Shown: piece after piece, positions 1 through 10,106 of the stretch
Layout: the number at the start of each line of letters is the position of its first letter
Numbering within the stretch: the stretch's first letter is position 1
Source of the DNA: Pseudomonas sp. RIT409
Lineage (GTDB): Bacteria; Pseudomonadota; Gammaproteobacteria; Pseudomonadales; Pseudomonadaceae
Assembly (NCBI RefSeq): GCF_003052515.2
Contig: NZ_QARE02000005.1
Coordinates: 186,001-250,000, forward strand
DNA length: 64,000 nt
Direction: 5' to 3'
The notes under the pieces: model-generated
Told to the model about the DNA's origin: nothing
Databases searched by the model: none
The model's input: only the letters and a program-made list of their open reading frames with translations
Program-made: the position numbers and the translations under genes

Positions 1-93
1 GGCCCTTACTCCGGCAGCAACACCGTGAAAGTGGATGGCGAAGACCTGCTGGTGATGAGCGAGAACGAAATCCTCGCCGTCGTTGAAGGCTGA
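1..93 (+). CDS. groES: Co-chaperonin GroES (C-terminal fragment)
   Basis: The window opens inside this gene. Thirty codons remain, encoding a tail that ends [10 protein letters not shown] before TGA, the typical GroES C-terminus following the last beta-strand. GroES is the heptameric lid that caps the GroEL chamber in the cytoplasm. It lies 53 nt upstream of groEL on the same strand, the usual groESL operon. The start and most of the protein lie outside the window, so identity rests on the tail and on the neighbouring groEL. Confidence 0.93.
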   Translation, partial: GPYSGSNTVKVDGEDLLVMSENEILAVVEG

Positions 94-134
94 GTCGGTA
101 CCTCCCGCATTTCCCGTTACTACACAGTATTTAA

Positions 135-1793
<1,659 letters not shown>

Positions 1794-1815
1794 TTCAGCC
1801 TGACCCTGATGCACG

Positions 1816-1843
1816 AAAAACCCCGCTTCGGCGGGGTTTTTTT
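1816..1843 (+). terminator. Intrinsic terminator of groESL
   Basis: A GC-rich stem (CCCCGC, loop TTCG, GCGGGG), flanked by an A-run on the left and a run of seven T on the right, begins 22 nt after the groEL stop. The A/T flanks make it potentially bidirectional. Confidence 0.93.
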
Positions 1844-1906
1844 ATGGGTGGCGATTTTTTTAAAAGGGGGGAGTCGGATCTTAGCCTGGTTTGGGATCGC
1901 CCCAGT

Positions 1907-2049
1907 GATGCCCTTTCGGCGCATCGCGGGCAAGCGCGCTCCTACATCTGTTGCAACGTGCCGCATTCCGAAAGACCACCTTGTCCGCCTTTGGCATCCC
2001 GAAGCAAACGTAGGAGCGCGCTTGCCCGCGATAGCGCCCAAAGGGCATC
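1907..2049. repeat. REP-type inverted pair (BIME-like element, copy 1)
   Basis: Two arms of about 39 nt lie in inverted orientation (1907-1945 and 2010-2049). Each carries the Pseudomonas REP core CGCGGGCAAGCGCGCTCC or its complement, with outer GATGCCC/GGGCATC ends. The 64-nt centre contains a weaker internal inverted repeat and is similar in sequence to the centre of the second copy at 6837-7043 (shared segments TTGNAACGTGCC and ATTCCGA). It lies between the groEL terminator and the PAP2 gene, both of which read toward it. It is a non-coding mobile-type repeat of the REP/RAYT class; no transposase is nearby. Confidence 0.88.
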
Positions 2050-2069
2050 CGAGTAACGATCAAAGCCAA

Positions 2070-2825
2070 CTACCCCGAAACCACCGCACCTTCAACCACC
2101 CTGCCTTTCCCGCCCGTCGGCCGGTACAACACCGCGTAATAAGCCCCCAGGCAAATCAGCCAGCAAAACACGGCCGTCCAGACGTTGTGCGAGAAAAAGT
2201 GTGCGCCTTGCAGCATGCGTCCTACCGAAAAGACCGTGCCCAGGCCGAATGCGAAGACCAGCCCCGCCTTGGCCAGGCGCGGGCGACGGTCGCGGAAGAG
2301 GAAAAACAATGCAAAAAGGGTAAACCCGGTTGCTGCATGACCACCTGGCCAGCAACGACCAGGCTTGTCAGTCTGTGGGCGAGGGGCCAGCAACTCGCTG
2401 TAGGTTTCCGTTCCGCCGAACTGGGTGAGGCTCCAAGGGCACTGGACCGCCGTCACTGCCTTGACCGGGGTGACGAAGCTGGTGGACAGCGCCATTGACA
2501 GCACCAGGCACCCCAGCTCTCTTTTCCAGGACTGCAGCGGCCCCACGAAAAACGAGGCCACGAAGGCTGCGAAGGACAGCAGGCCCAAGGCAATGACGGC
2601 CTGTTTGGCGCGGTCGTGCAGTACGTTCTCCAGAAAATAGCTGTGTTTGCCGATGAACCCGCCGGCTGCCGGATCGTAGGCCCATTGCGCGATGCTCATG
2701 TCCAGTGACGTCAACTCCAGCAACAATAGGGCAAGGGCGGTCGCCGCCGGGATGCCGACGTAAACCCAGAGGTTGATCGGGCGCGAGGCGCGGCGTTCGA
2801 GAACTTCAGACATGTCGGATTCCAT
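2070..2825 (-). CDS. PAP2-family membrane phosphatase, ColR regulon
   Basis: This 251-residue integral membrane protein has a PAP2 core. A modified first motif (TPVKAVTAVQCPW) is followed by the phosphatase signature PGGHAATGF and the third motif GRMLQGAHFFSHNVW with its catalytic His. About six hydrophobic segments surround these. Such enzymes dephosphorylate lipid pyrophosphates or lipid A at the membrane; the substrate cannot be read from sequence. It is divergent from colR. A ColR-type box sits 73-88 nt upstream, facing this gene, as known for the P. putida counterpart PP_0900. The start could also be the internal ATG at 2813, which has a slightly better ribosome site. Confidence 0.86.
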   Translation of the reverse strand: MESDMSEVLERRASRPINLWVYVGIPAATALALLLLELTSLDMSIAQWAYDPAAGGFIGKHSYFLENVLHDRAKQAVIALGLLSFAAFVASFFVGPLQSWKRELGCLVLSMALSTSFVTPVKAVTAVQCPWSLTQFGGTETYSELLAPRPQTDKPGRCWPGGHAATGFTLFALFFLFRDRRPRLAKAGLVFAFGLGTVFSVGRMLQGAHFFSHNVWTAVFCWLICLGAYYAVLYRPTGGKGRVVEGAVVSG

Positions 2826-2897
2826 GTAATGGCGAGGAGACCCTCATAAACGTTCGGCAGTCTGAGCGCAGGGCTGTCGCGCCCCTGTGAACCACCG

Positions 2898-2913
2898 GTG
2901 AAAAAAACGTTGT
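2898..2913 (-). promoter_or_regulatory. Candidate ColR-binding box for the PAP2 gene
   Basis: Read on the minus strand the 16 bases are ACAACGTTTTTTTCAC. The motif described for P. putida ColR is YYNASNNYTTTTTCAC, so only the first base deviates. It lies in the intergenic region between the divergent PAP2 phosphatase gene and colR, oriented toward the phosphatase gene. Direct regulation is inferred from this match and the conserved locus. Confidence 0.7.
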
Positions 2914-3031
2914 GTACCTCGGTGCTGGCCCTCAGGCGAAGTTGGCCGTAAGCTGCCGCCAACTCTGACCTCATCGTGCGCACCCTCGGTGCACGGGTCA
3001 TCGCTACAACTGCGTAGGGAGATATGCGCCC

Positions 3032-3715
3032 ATGAGAATTCTGCTGGTTGAAGACAACCGCGACATCCTGGCAAATCTGGCCGATTACCTTGGGTTGAAG
3101 GGATACACCGTCGATTGCGCGCAGGATGGTTTATCCGGGTTGCACCTGGCCGCGACCGAGCATTACGACCTGATCGTGCTCGACATCATGCTGCCGGGCA
3201 TTGACGGCTATACGCTGTGCAAACGCCTGCGCGAAGACGCTCGCCGCGATACGCCGGTCATCATGCTGACCGCTCGGGACCAGCTCGATGACCGTTTGCA
3301 GGGCTTTCGCTCCGGTGCGGACGATTACCTGCTCAAACCATTTGCGTTGTCCGAACTGGCGGCTCGAATCGAGGCCGTATTGCGCCGCGCGCAGGGCGGC
3401 GGGCGGCGCACCCTCCAGGTCGCCGATCTGGTCTACGACCTCGATACCCTCGAGGTGACGCGTGAAGGGCGCATGCTCAAACTCAACCCTGTCGGGCTCA
3501 AACTGCTGGCGGTGCTGATGCAGAAGAGCCCTCATGTGCTGCGCCGGGAAATTCTCGAAGAGGCCCTGTGGGGCGATGATTGTCCAGACAGTGACAGCCT
3601 GCGCAGTCACGTGCACCAGTTGCGCCAGGTGATCGACAAGCCATTCGCCAAGCCGTTGCTGCAAACGGTCCATGGCGTGGGCTATCGTCTGGCCGAGGGC
3701 CGCGATGGAGTTTAA
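3032..3715 (+). CDS. colR: Response regulator ColR (OmpR/PhoB family)
   Basis: This 227-residue protein has an N-terminal receiver domain, with phospho-acceptor Asp51 in VLDIMLPG and Lys102 in LLKPF, and a C-terminal winged-helix DNA-binding domain ending VHGVGYRLAEG. The sequence resembles Pseudomonas ColR closely throughout. ColR controls outer-membrane and lipopolysaccharide homeostasis genes and tolerance to excess zinc and iron. It overlaps colS by 11 nt, giving translational coupling. Two matches to the ColR box lie in the flanking intergenic regions. The sensor, the phosphatase and the methyltransferase-kinase operon around it reproduce the known locus. Confidence 0.95.
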   Translation: MRILLVEDNRDILANLADYLGLKGYTVDCAQDGLSGLHLAATEHYDLIVLDIMLPGIDGYTLCKRLREDARRDTPVIMLTARDQLDDRLQGFRSGADDYLLKPFALSELAARIEAVLRRAQGGGRRTLQVADLVYDLDTLEVTREGRMLKLNPVGLKLLAVLMQKSPHVLRREILEEALWGDDCPDSDSLRSHVHQLRQVIDKPFAKPLLQTVHGVGYRLAEGRDGV

Positions 3716-4985
3716 GCAGAGCCTCGCTCAGCGGATCATTATCGCGTTTGCGCTGATGAGCGCCTTGGTGGCCGGTTCTTTCGCAATGGGCATCGTGGCA
3801 ACGGTTCACCTGGTCGAAGAGAAACTAATCTCCGCCGGGCTGGGCGGTGATCTGACGCGCCTGTTGTTGATGGACAGCGTCGAAGACTGGAGCCACCGCC
3901 CGGAGCCGGACCAACTGTTCTACTTCAGTGGTGGACCGGGCGATTTCGAGCTGCCCAAGGACCTGCGCCATCTGGAGCCCGGTTTCCATGAGGTATTCCG
4001 CGGGCCGCTCTCATACCACGCCATGGTCGAGGTCGTGGACGGCCGACATTACGTGTTGCTGCAGGATCAGAGCGATTTCGAGGAGCGCGAGCGCGTGCTC
4101 TTCGCCGTCGTGCTCGTCGGCTTCGTGCTGGCTTTGGCACTGGCGGTGGTCCTCGGCTGGATTCTGGCGCGCCGAGTGATGGCGCCGGTGGTGCGGCTGG
4201 CGCGGCAGGTGCGGCATCGCGACCAGTTGTTGGGGCTGGCGCCGCCCTTGGCGCCGGATTACGCGGCGGATGAGGTGGGCGAACTGGCCGTGGCCTTCGA
4301 TGCCACGCTGGGGCGGCTGCGTGACGCCTTGACCCGTGAGCGCATGTTCACCAGCGATGTCAGCCACGAGTTGCGCACACCGTTGATGGTGCTTGCCAGC
4401 TCGTGTGAATTGCTGCTGGAGAACCCTGCGCTCGATCAGCGTGCCCGAACCCAGGTCGAGCGCGTGTCGCGGGCTTGTGAAGAAATGCGTGATCTGGTGC
4501 AAACCTTCCTGATGTTGGCCCGCACCCAGCACGATGACGCGGGTTTGAATCCCCAATTGTCACTCGAGGGGGCGGCCCAGCAGTTGCTGAACCTGTGGCG
4601 TGACCCGATCGAAACCAAAGGCCTGCGTCTGGAATACCACCCGGAGGGTGCAACGCAAGGCACCTACAACGCCACGTTTCTGTATGCGGTGATGGGCAAC
4701 TTGCTGCGCAATGCGCTGCATTACACCGACCAGGGCTTCATCCGTCTGACCCTGCTGGCCAACGGCTTTATGGTGGAAGATTCTGGTGTGGGCATTCCAG
4801 AAGAGAAACGCGAGGCAATGTTCCAGCCCTTCGTCCGAGGCAACGAAAAACGAGGGGAGGGCCTCGGGCTTGGATTATCGCTGGTGCAGCGCATCTGCGA
4901 AAACCAAGGGTGGACCGTCAGCCTGGATACGATGGAACCGAACGGCTGCCGTTTCACCGTCGAATTCAAACGGTCGCCCAACTGA
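3705..4985 (+). CDS. colS: Sensor histidine kinase ColS
   Basis: A 426-residue membrane kinase. Transmembrane helices span about residues 11-34 and 131-154 and enclose a periplasmic sensor loop of about 95 residues. The loop holds His35, Glu38, His95, Glu96 and an ExxE motif at Glu126-Glu129, matching residues I recall as implicated in Fe/Zn sensing by P. putida ColS. A HAMP-like segment is followed by the dimerisation helix SHELRTP with His221, and the HATPase domain has GNLLRNALHY and VEDSGVGIP motifs. The ATG at 3705 overlaps the colR end by 11 nt; the open frame begins further upstream inside colR but that start is implausible. Confidence 0.94.
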   Translation: MEFKQSLAQRIIIAFALMSALVAGSFAMGIVATVHLVEEKLISAGLGGDLTRLLLMDSVEDWSHRPEPDQLFYFSGGPGDFELPKDLRHLEPGFHEVFRGPLSYHAMVEVVDGRHYVLLQDQSDFEERERVLFAVVLVGFVLALALAVVLGWILARRVMAPVVRLARQVRHRDQLLGLAPPLAPDYAADEVGELAVAFDATLGRLRDALTRERMFTSDVSHELRTPLMVLASSCELLLENPALDQRARTQVERVSRACEEMRDLVQTFLMLARTQHDDAGLNPQLSLEGAAQQLLNLWRDPIETKGLRLEYHPEGATQGTYNATFLYAVMGNLLRNALHYTDQGFIRLTLLANGFMVEDSGVGIPEEKREAMFQPFVRGNEKRGEGLGLGLSLVQRICENQGWTVSLDTMEPNGCRFTVEFKRSPN

Positions 4986-5104
4986 TCGCCTCAGTTCAGG
5001 CAAAAACCATCAGGTCAGTCGACTGCCGTGCTGCGATTTGTCGGATTATGGCTATTTAATGGCCACATCTTCTTGAAAAATCCCGTAACATGTTACCCGC
5101 CCAA

Positions 5105-5120
5105 GGGACGTTTTTTTCAC
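5105..5120 (+). promoter_or_regulatory. ColR-binding box upstream of the methyltransferase-wapQ operon
   Basis: The 16-mer GGGACGTTTTTTTCAC matches the ColR motif at every constrained base except the first two pyrimidines. It lies 68-83 nt upstream of the methyltransferase start, in the gap after colS. It is on the same strand as the genes it would control and shares the ACGTTTTTTTCAC core exactly with the box at 2898-2913. Confidence 0.72.
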
Positions 5121-5187
5121 ATTCACGTGACTTGAGCATGACGTTAACCCGCCTAGTTTGGCCGTATCACCTTCAGGAGAGACGGTC

Positions 5188-5856
5188 ATGAGCAAGCGGA
5201 TTGAGTTAGATTTCTCGCACAAATACGACGATGCGCACGCCAAAAAATATTTGCGCAAACACAGGGACGGATTGGCGCGACGGTTGTCAGACCATCGCGA
5301 CAAGCAACTGGCACGCCGCGCATTGGCGCTGGCCGGGGAGCCAGGCCTGGTGCTGGACCTGCCGTGTGGGGCTGGCCGCTTCTGGCCACTGCTGGCAGAG
5401 AAGGCCAATCGGGTCATCATTGGTGCCGACAATTCGGCATCCATGATTAAGACGGCCTGCAGCGCGCAACCGGCTGAGGTGGTGAAGCGGGTTCAACCCC
5501 TGCAGACCTCCGCATTCGCCATCGACATGCCCGACAACGCAGTGGACAGCATCTTCTGCATGCGTCTGCTGCACCATGTCGGCAAGGCCGAGGACAGGGC
5601 TGTGCTACTCAAGGAGTTCCACCGCGTCACCCGAGACAGCGTAATCGTTTCGCTCTGGGTTGACGGCAATTTCAAAGCCTGGAAACGCAAGCGTGCTGAG
5701 CGTAATCGTCGACAAGAGGGTTACCAGAACCGCTTCGTGTTACCAGTGAGCACCGTAGAAGCCGAATTCGAGCAGGCAGGATTCCGCATCCAGGACCGTC
5801 TGGATTTCCTGCCGTTGTACGCCATGTGGCGTGTGTATCTATTACGTAAGAGGTAA
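5188..5856 (+). CDS. SAM-dependent methyltransferase (Orf222 of the ColR regulon)
   Basis: A 222-residue class I methyltransferase. The SAM-binding motif I, LVLDLPCGAGRF, is at about residues 55-65; an acidic motif follows (GADNSASM), then a D-rich strand and MRLLHHV. The ATG at 5188 is chosen because GGAGAG lies just upstream and the product length equals the 222-residue Orf222 described beside colRS in P. fluorescens; an earlier alternative start at 5158 lacks this support. The gene sits 4 nt before the kinase gene, downstream of a ColR box. Its substrate is unknown; context suggests lipopolysaccharide or another envelope component. Confidence 0.88.
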   Translation: MSKRIELDFSHKYDDAHAKKYLRKHRDGLARRLSDHRDKQLARRALALAGEPGLVLDLPCGAGRFWPLLAEKANRVIIGADNSASMIKTACSAQPAEVVKRVQPLQTSAFAIDMPDNAVDSIFCMRLLHHVGKAEDRAVLLKEFHRVTRDSVIVSLWVDGNFKAWKRKRAERNRRQEGYQNRFVLPVSTVEAEFEQAGFRIQDRLDFLPLYAMWRVYLLRKR

Positions 5857-5860
5857 CAGG

Positions 5861-6580
5861 ATGGCCGTGGATTTCGCAGCAGATTCGACCCTTCCCGCCA
5901 AGGATCGCTTTGCCTATTTCTGGAACACCAAGGGTGATTGGGTGGAAGAGCCCAACGTGCGCCGCGGTGGAGAAAGTGGGGTTCAGCGTGTGGTGTCGGA
6001 AAACGGCCGTCTGCTGTATGTGAAGCGGCAGGTCGGCCATATCTATCGCAGTTGGCTACACCCCTTTGGTCGCCCCACTGTCCTGCGAGAGCGGGATGCG
6101 CTGGAAGGCCTGCGCCAGCTCGACGTCAACGTACCGCGCATGGTGTTCTGCGGCGCGGAGCGTGACGCGAACAATGAATGGCGCGCGTTGCTGGTGACCG
6201 CCTCCCTGGATGGCTTCGTCGAGTTCGAGCACTGGCTCAAGGCCGGCGGGCGTGAACAGCACGGCGAAGGGGTATATGAACAGATGCTCAAGGAACTGGC
6301 CGAGAATCTCGCGCGCATGCACCGGGGACGCTGGCAGCACAGCTGCATCTACATCAAGCACGTGTTCGTGCGTGTCGTGGGCGAGGGCGCCAGTGCGCGC
6401 CCCGAAGTCGCGTTGCTGGATCTGGAGAAATGCCGCCAGCGCCTGACCGCCTATGGTGCCGCCCAGCACGACATGAAACAGCTTCGTCGCCATTCGTCGT
6501 TTCAACCTGCGGACTGGAGCAAGCTCGTCTACTTTTACGAAGCAGCGTTTGGCAGCCCCATCAAAGGTTTAGATCGATGA
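5861..6580 (+). CDS. Lipopolysaccharide core kinase, InaA/WapQ family
   Basis: This 239-residue protein belongs to the Kdo/WaaP-like kinase family of small protein-kinase-fold enzymes that phosphorylate LPS core heptose. Visible features are an N-lobe segment GRLLYVKRQVGH with the probable nucleotide-binding Lys, a catalytic-loop region NLARMHRGRWQHSCIYIKHVF, and the metal-binding LLDLEK motif. Starting at 5861 puts the ATG 4 nt after the methyltransferase stop. In P. fluorescens the corresponding ColR-induced gene was named inaA or wapQ; I leave the symbol blank because both names are used. Its stop overlaps the next small gene as ATGA. Confidence 0.85.
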   Translation: MAVDFAADSTLPAKDRFAYFWNTKGDWVEEPNVRRGGESGVQRVVSENGRLLYVKRQVGHIYRSWLHPFGRPTVLRERDALEGLRQLDVNVPRMVFCGAERDANNEWRALLVTASLDGFVEFEHWLKAGGREQHGEGVYEQMLKELAENLARMHRGRWQHSCIYIKHVFVRVVGEGASARPEVALLDLEKCRQRLTAYGAAQHDMKQLRRHSSFQPADWSKLVYFYEAAFGSPIKGLDR

Positions 6581-6804
6581 AGTTAGAAATCGCTCGAGGT
6601 ATGTTTCTGGTTGGAGCGTTAGGCATCGCATCCATAGCCATGGCCGCTTGGGAAACGCCCAAGCCGAAGATCCTTAGCGCAGTCCATGGGGAAGGCCAAT
6701 GTGCCCTCCCGCGTGTGGCGAAGGCTGAATCGCCAGTACGGCCGGACCACGATTTGCTGTTGTTGATGTTTGGTCTGGCGCAGGGGACGAGGGGGCAGAA
6801 TTGA
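6577..6804 (+). CDS. Small exported protein at the end of the ColR operon
   Basis: A 75-residue open frame whose ATG overlaps the kinase stop codon (ATGA), so translation is probably coupled. Residues 1-23 look like a signal peptide: Lys-3 and Arg-7, then hydrophobic FLVGALGIASIAMA with an AMA-A type cleavage site. The rest, about 52 residues, has two parts with no recognisable domain and one Cys. No family is recognised. The coupling and the signal peptide support it as a real gene; coding strength at the 3' end is weak. Confidence 0.55.
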   Translation: MKLEIARGMFLVGALGIASIAMAAWETPKPKILSAVHGEGQCALPRVAKAESPVRPDHDLLLLMFGLAQGTRGQN

Positions 6805-6836
6805 CCTTGGGTTGTTGGCTCTGGATCTCTTACTCT

Positions 6837-7043
6837 GATGCCCTGTCGGGCGCTAATCGCGGGCAAGCGCGCTCCTACGTTTTTTGAAACGTGCCAAATT
6901 CCGATGGACCGAGTTGTTAGCCTTTGAACCACACATAAAAATCGTGTGTCGAGCACCAAGGCTACCCACGCGGTCCATCAGGCCATCGCGCGTTGCAAAA
7001 AATGTAGGAGCGCGCTTGCCCGCGATAGGCCCGATAGGGCATC
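6837..7043. repeat. REP-type inverted pair (BIME-like element, copy 2)
   Basis: REP arms at 6837-6878 and 7004-7043 carry the same GCGGGCAAGCGCGCTCCTAC core as copy 1. The 125-nt centre is itself an imperfect palindrome: GTTTTTTGAAACG pairs with CGTTGCAAAAAAT, GATGGACCG with CGGTCCATC, AGCCTT with AAGGCT, and ACACA with TGTGT. The whole 207 bp could fold into one cruciform. Its right end overlaps the mexW-like stop codon by two bases. Confidence 0.88.
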
Positions 7044-10000
7044 AATGGGGGGCCTTCGAGCCATGCCCGGTCGCCAGCACCACATAGACGCACGGCAGCA
7101 CGATTAACGTGAACAACGTACCGACCGACATCCCCACTGCAATCACCAACCCAATGTCGAACCGGCTCACGGCCCCCGCCCCCGAGGCCAGAATCAAAGG
7201 CACCATCCCGAACACCATGGCCGCTGTGGTCATGAGGACTGGGCGCAGGCGAATCGCCGCGGCGGCGTCCACCGCTTCCCGGGCCGTGAACCCCTTTTCT
7301 CTGCGCAACTGATTGGCGAACTCGACGATCAGAATGCCGTGCTTGCTGATCAGGCCAATCAGTGTCACCAATCCGACTTGAGTGTAGATGTTCAGGGTGG
7401 ACACCCCAAGAAACAGGGGCACCAGTGCACCGCAGATGGACAAGGGCACGGTCACCAGAATCACCAAGGGGTCACGAAAACTCTCGAACTGCGCAGCGAG
7501 CACTAGGAAGATGATCGCCAGCGCCAGGCCGAAGGTGACCCACAGCGCATTGCCTTCCTGGACCAACTGCCGCGAAGCCCCCGCATAGTCGTAAGCAAAG
7601 CCTGCGGGCGCTTCCTCCATGGCGATCTGCCTGACGGTGGCGATGGCCTCACCCATGCTCACCAGCGGGAATCCGGAAATGATCGCTGAGTTGAGCTGCT
7701 GAAACTGATTGAGCTGACGTGGCCGCGCCCGGTCGCTGACAGTGATCAGCGTCGACAGTGGCAGCAGGGTGCCTTGAGCGTTCTTCACATAATAGTTGGC
7801 TAGCCATTGCGGATTATCCCGATACGCTCGCTCCACCTGCGCGATGACCTTGTAGCTGCGCCCATCGATGGTGAACCGGTTGATCTCCGCCTCGCCGAGT
7901 AGAGTGGCGAGGCTGCCGCCGAGATCCTGCATGGAAACGCCCATTTGCGCCGCCTTGGCACGGTCGATGTCGACCACCACCTCCGGTTTGTCGAACGCCA
8001 GATCGAGGTCAAGAAAGGCGAATTTGCCGGAATCGTTCGCGCGCTTCTTGATGCGGTTCACCACCTCCAGCAATGCCGGGTAGTCATTCGGGGTGTTGAC
8101 CACGAACTGAAAAGGCAGGCCCTCACCGGTGCCGGGCAGCGAAGGCAGGTTGAAGCCGAAGATCTGCAAGCCGGTGATCTGTTCGAGCTTGGCCTGGACC
8201 TCCGGCAGCAGTTGCATTTGCGTTCGTTTTCGTTCGTCCCATGGCTTGAGCAGGAACCCGCCCACGCCGGTCTGCACGCCATTGAAGCCATTGATCTGGA
8301 ACGACGAGTAGTACTCAGGAAACGCCTTGAAGATCTCGATGAACTGCTGCGTGTACTTGTTCATGTAATCGAGGTTGGTGGGCTGTGGCGAGGTGGCCAT
8401 CATGAAGATGATGCCTTGGTCCTCATCCGGCGCCAGTTGCGACTGGCTGAACTTGAGGAATACCGGTATCAGGCAAAGCACCAGCACGGCGAACACCATC
8501 ACCACTGGCCGGGTGTTCAGCGTGCTGTGCAGCAGGCGTTGATAGCGGACTTTCAACCCGTCGAACACTTCGTCGAGCTTGTGCGCCAGCCCGCTGGGGT
8601 TTTCGTCATGACGCAGGAGTACCGCGCACATCATGGGTGACAATGTCAGGGCGACGATCCCGGAGATGACCACGGCTCCGGCCAGTGTCAGCGCGAACTC
8701 TTTGAACAGCGCGCCCGTCAGCCCCTCCAGAAAGCCTATCGGCGCATAGACGGCGGCCAGGGTGATGGTCATCGACACCACCGGCATGGCGATTTCCCTC
8801 GCGCCTTCGAGCGCCGCGTCCAATGGGGTCTTGCCTTGCTCGATGTGCCGATGGATGTTTTCCACTACCACGATGGCATCGTCGACCACCAGGCCGATCG
8901 CCAGCACCATCGCCAGCAACGTTAACAGGTTGATCGAATAGCCCATCATCTGCATGAAGAACAGCACGCCGATCATCGACAACGGGATGGTGATCACCGG
9001 GATCAATACCGAGCGCAGCGCGCCGAGGAACAGGAACACCACGACGATCACGATCAGCACCGCTTCGATCAGCGTTTTCACCACTTCGTGAATCGAGGCC
9101 TGGATGAACAGCGTGGCGTCGTAGGCAATGGAGGCCTTCAAGCTCGGTGGCAACTGGCTTTCCAGTTCCGGCATGATCCGGCGCACTTCCTTGATCACGT
9201 CCAGCGGGTTCGCGCTCGGGGTACCCTTGATGCCGATGTAGACCGACGGCGTGCCGTCGAACGAGCTGACGGTGTCGTAGTTCTCCGCCCCCATTTCCAC
9301 CCGCGCCACATCACCCAGCAGCACCCGGCTGTTGCCTTCGGTCTTCAAGGGGATGGCGGCGAACGTCTCGGGGGACTTGAGGTCCGTGGTGGCGTTGACG
9401 CTGGTCACCACGTATTCGCCCTTCACTTCGCCGGCAGCCGAAAGAAAGTTGTATTTGCGCACGGCTTCGGTCACGTCGTTCGCGGTCAAGCCAAAGCCCG
9501 CCAGCTTGACGGGGTCCAGCCACAGGCGCATGGCGAATACCTGATTGCCGAGGATTTCCGCTTCGGCCATGCCTGGCAGTGTGGCCAGCTTTGGCTGGAT
9601 GACCCGCGACAGGTAGTCGGTGATCTGTGGGTTGTTCAGCCCCGCGCTGTAGAAACTGATGTACATCAGCGCCGAGGCGTCAGCCGCTTCCTTGCTCAGC
9701 ACCGGGTCTTCTGCATCCTGCGGCAGCTTGTTCTTCACCTCGTTGGCCTTGGCGAGCAACTCGGTGTAGAGGCGGTCGGTATTGGCGCCGATGCGGGCAT
9801 AGATGGAAATCACCGAGAAGTTCTGCCGACTGACCGAGGTCATGTAGTCAATGCCTTCCGCGCTGGCCAGGCTCTGTTGCAGCGGTTGGGTGATATAGCC
9901 CTGAATCGTCTCGGCGTTCGCACCGGGGTAGGCAGTGGTGACGGTGATGAGCGCGTTTTCCATCTGCGGGTACTGGCGGATGGTCAATTTGCTGAATGCC

Positions 10001-10080
10001 TGAAACCCCAGCAATACGATCAGCAGGCTGATGACGCTGGCAAGCACGGGGCGGCGAATGAACGGATCGGTAAATGCCAT
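7042..10080 (-). CDS. mexW: RND multidrug efflux permease, MexW-like
   Basis: A 1012-residue inner-membrane proton/drug antiporter of the HAE-1 RND family. It has the N-terminal FIRRPVLASV helix, two large periplasmic loops (after TM1 and after TM7) and the twin-Asp proton relay GLVVDDAIVVVEN in TM4; the second half repeats the fold (LISKHGILIVEFAN). The start MAFTDPF is at the ATG at 10080, behind AAGGAGC; the frame extends upstream from a weak start. It lies 27 nt after the adaptor gene, and no outer-membrane factor gene is adjacent. Sequence and position (after the colRS block) match P. aeruginosa mexW, whose pump borrows OprM. Confidence 0.85.
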   Translation of the reverse strand: MAFTDPFIRRPVLASVISLLIVLLGFQAFSKLTIRQYPQMENALITVTTAYPGANAETIQGYITQPLQQSLASAEGIDYMTSVSRQNFSVISIYARIGANTDRLYTELLAKANEVKNKLPQDAEDPVLSKEAADASALMYISFYSAGLNNPQITDYLSRVIQPKLATLPGMAEAEILGNQVFAMRLWLDPVKLAGFGLTANDVTEAVRKYNFLSAAGEVKGEYVVTSVNATTDLKSPETFAAIPLKTEGNSRVLLGDVARVEMGAENYDTVSSFDGTPSVYIGIKGTPSANPLDVIKEVRRIMPELESQLPPSLKASIAYDATLFIQASIHEVVKTLIEAVLIVIVVVFLFLGALRSVLIPVITIPLSMIGVLFFMQMMGYSINLLTLLAMVLAIGLVVDDAIVVVENIHRHIEQGKTPLDAALEGAREIAMPVVSMTITLAAVYAPIGFLEGLTGALFKEFALTLAGAVVISGIVALTLSPMMCAVLLRHDENPSGLAHKLDEVFDGLKVRYQRLLHSTLNTRPVVMVFAVLVLCLIPVFLKFSQSQLAPDEDQGIIFMMATSPQPTNLDYMNKYTQQFIEIFKAFPEYYSSFQINGFNGVQTGVGGFLLKPWDERKRTQMQLLPEVQAKLEQITGLQIFGFNLPSLPGTGEGLPFQFVVNTPNDYPALLEVVNRIKKRANDSGKFAFLDLDLAFDKPEVVVDIDRAKAAQMGVSMQDLGGSLATLLGEAEINRFTIDGRSYKVIAQVERAYRDNPQWLANYYVKNAQGTLLPLSTLITVSDRARPRQLNQFQQLNSAIISGFPLVSMGEAIATVRQIAMEEAPAGFAYDYAGASRQLVQEGNALWVTFGLALAIIFLVLAAQFESFRDPLVILVTVPLSICGALVPLFLGVSTLNIYTQVGLVTLIGLISKHGILIVEFANQLRREKGFTAREAVDAAAAIRLRPVLMTTAAMVFGMVPLILASGAGAVSRFDIGLVIAVGMSVGTLFTLIVLPCVYVVLATGHGSKAPH

Positions 10081-10106
10081 GAAAGCTCCTTCGGACAGTC
10101 GCCAGG

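Noticed and set aside
5158..5187. Earlier start for the methyltransferase
   Set aside because: The ten extra codons run through the ribosome-site region; the internal ATG at 5188 has the GGAGAG site and gives the known 222-residue length.
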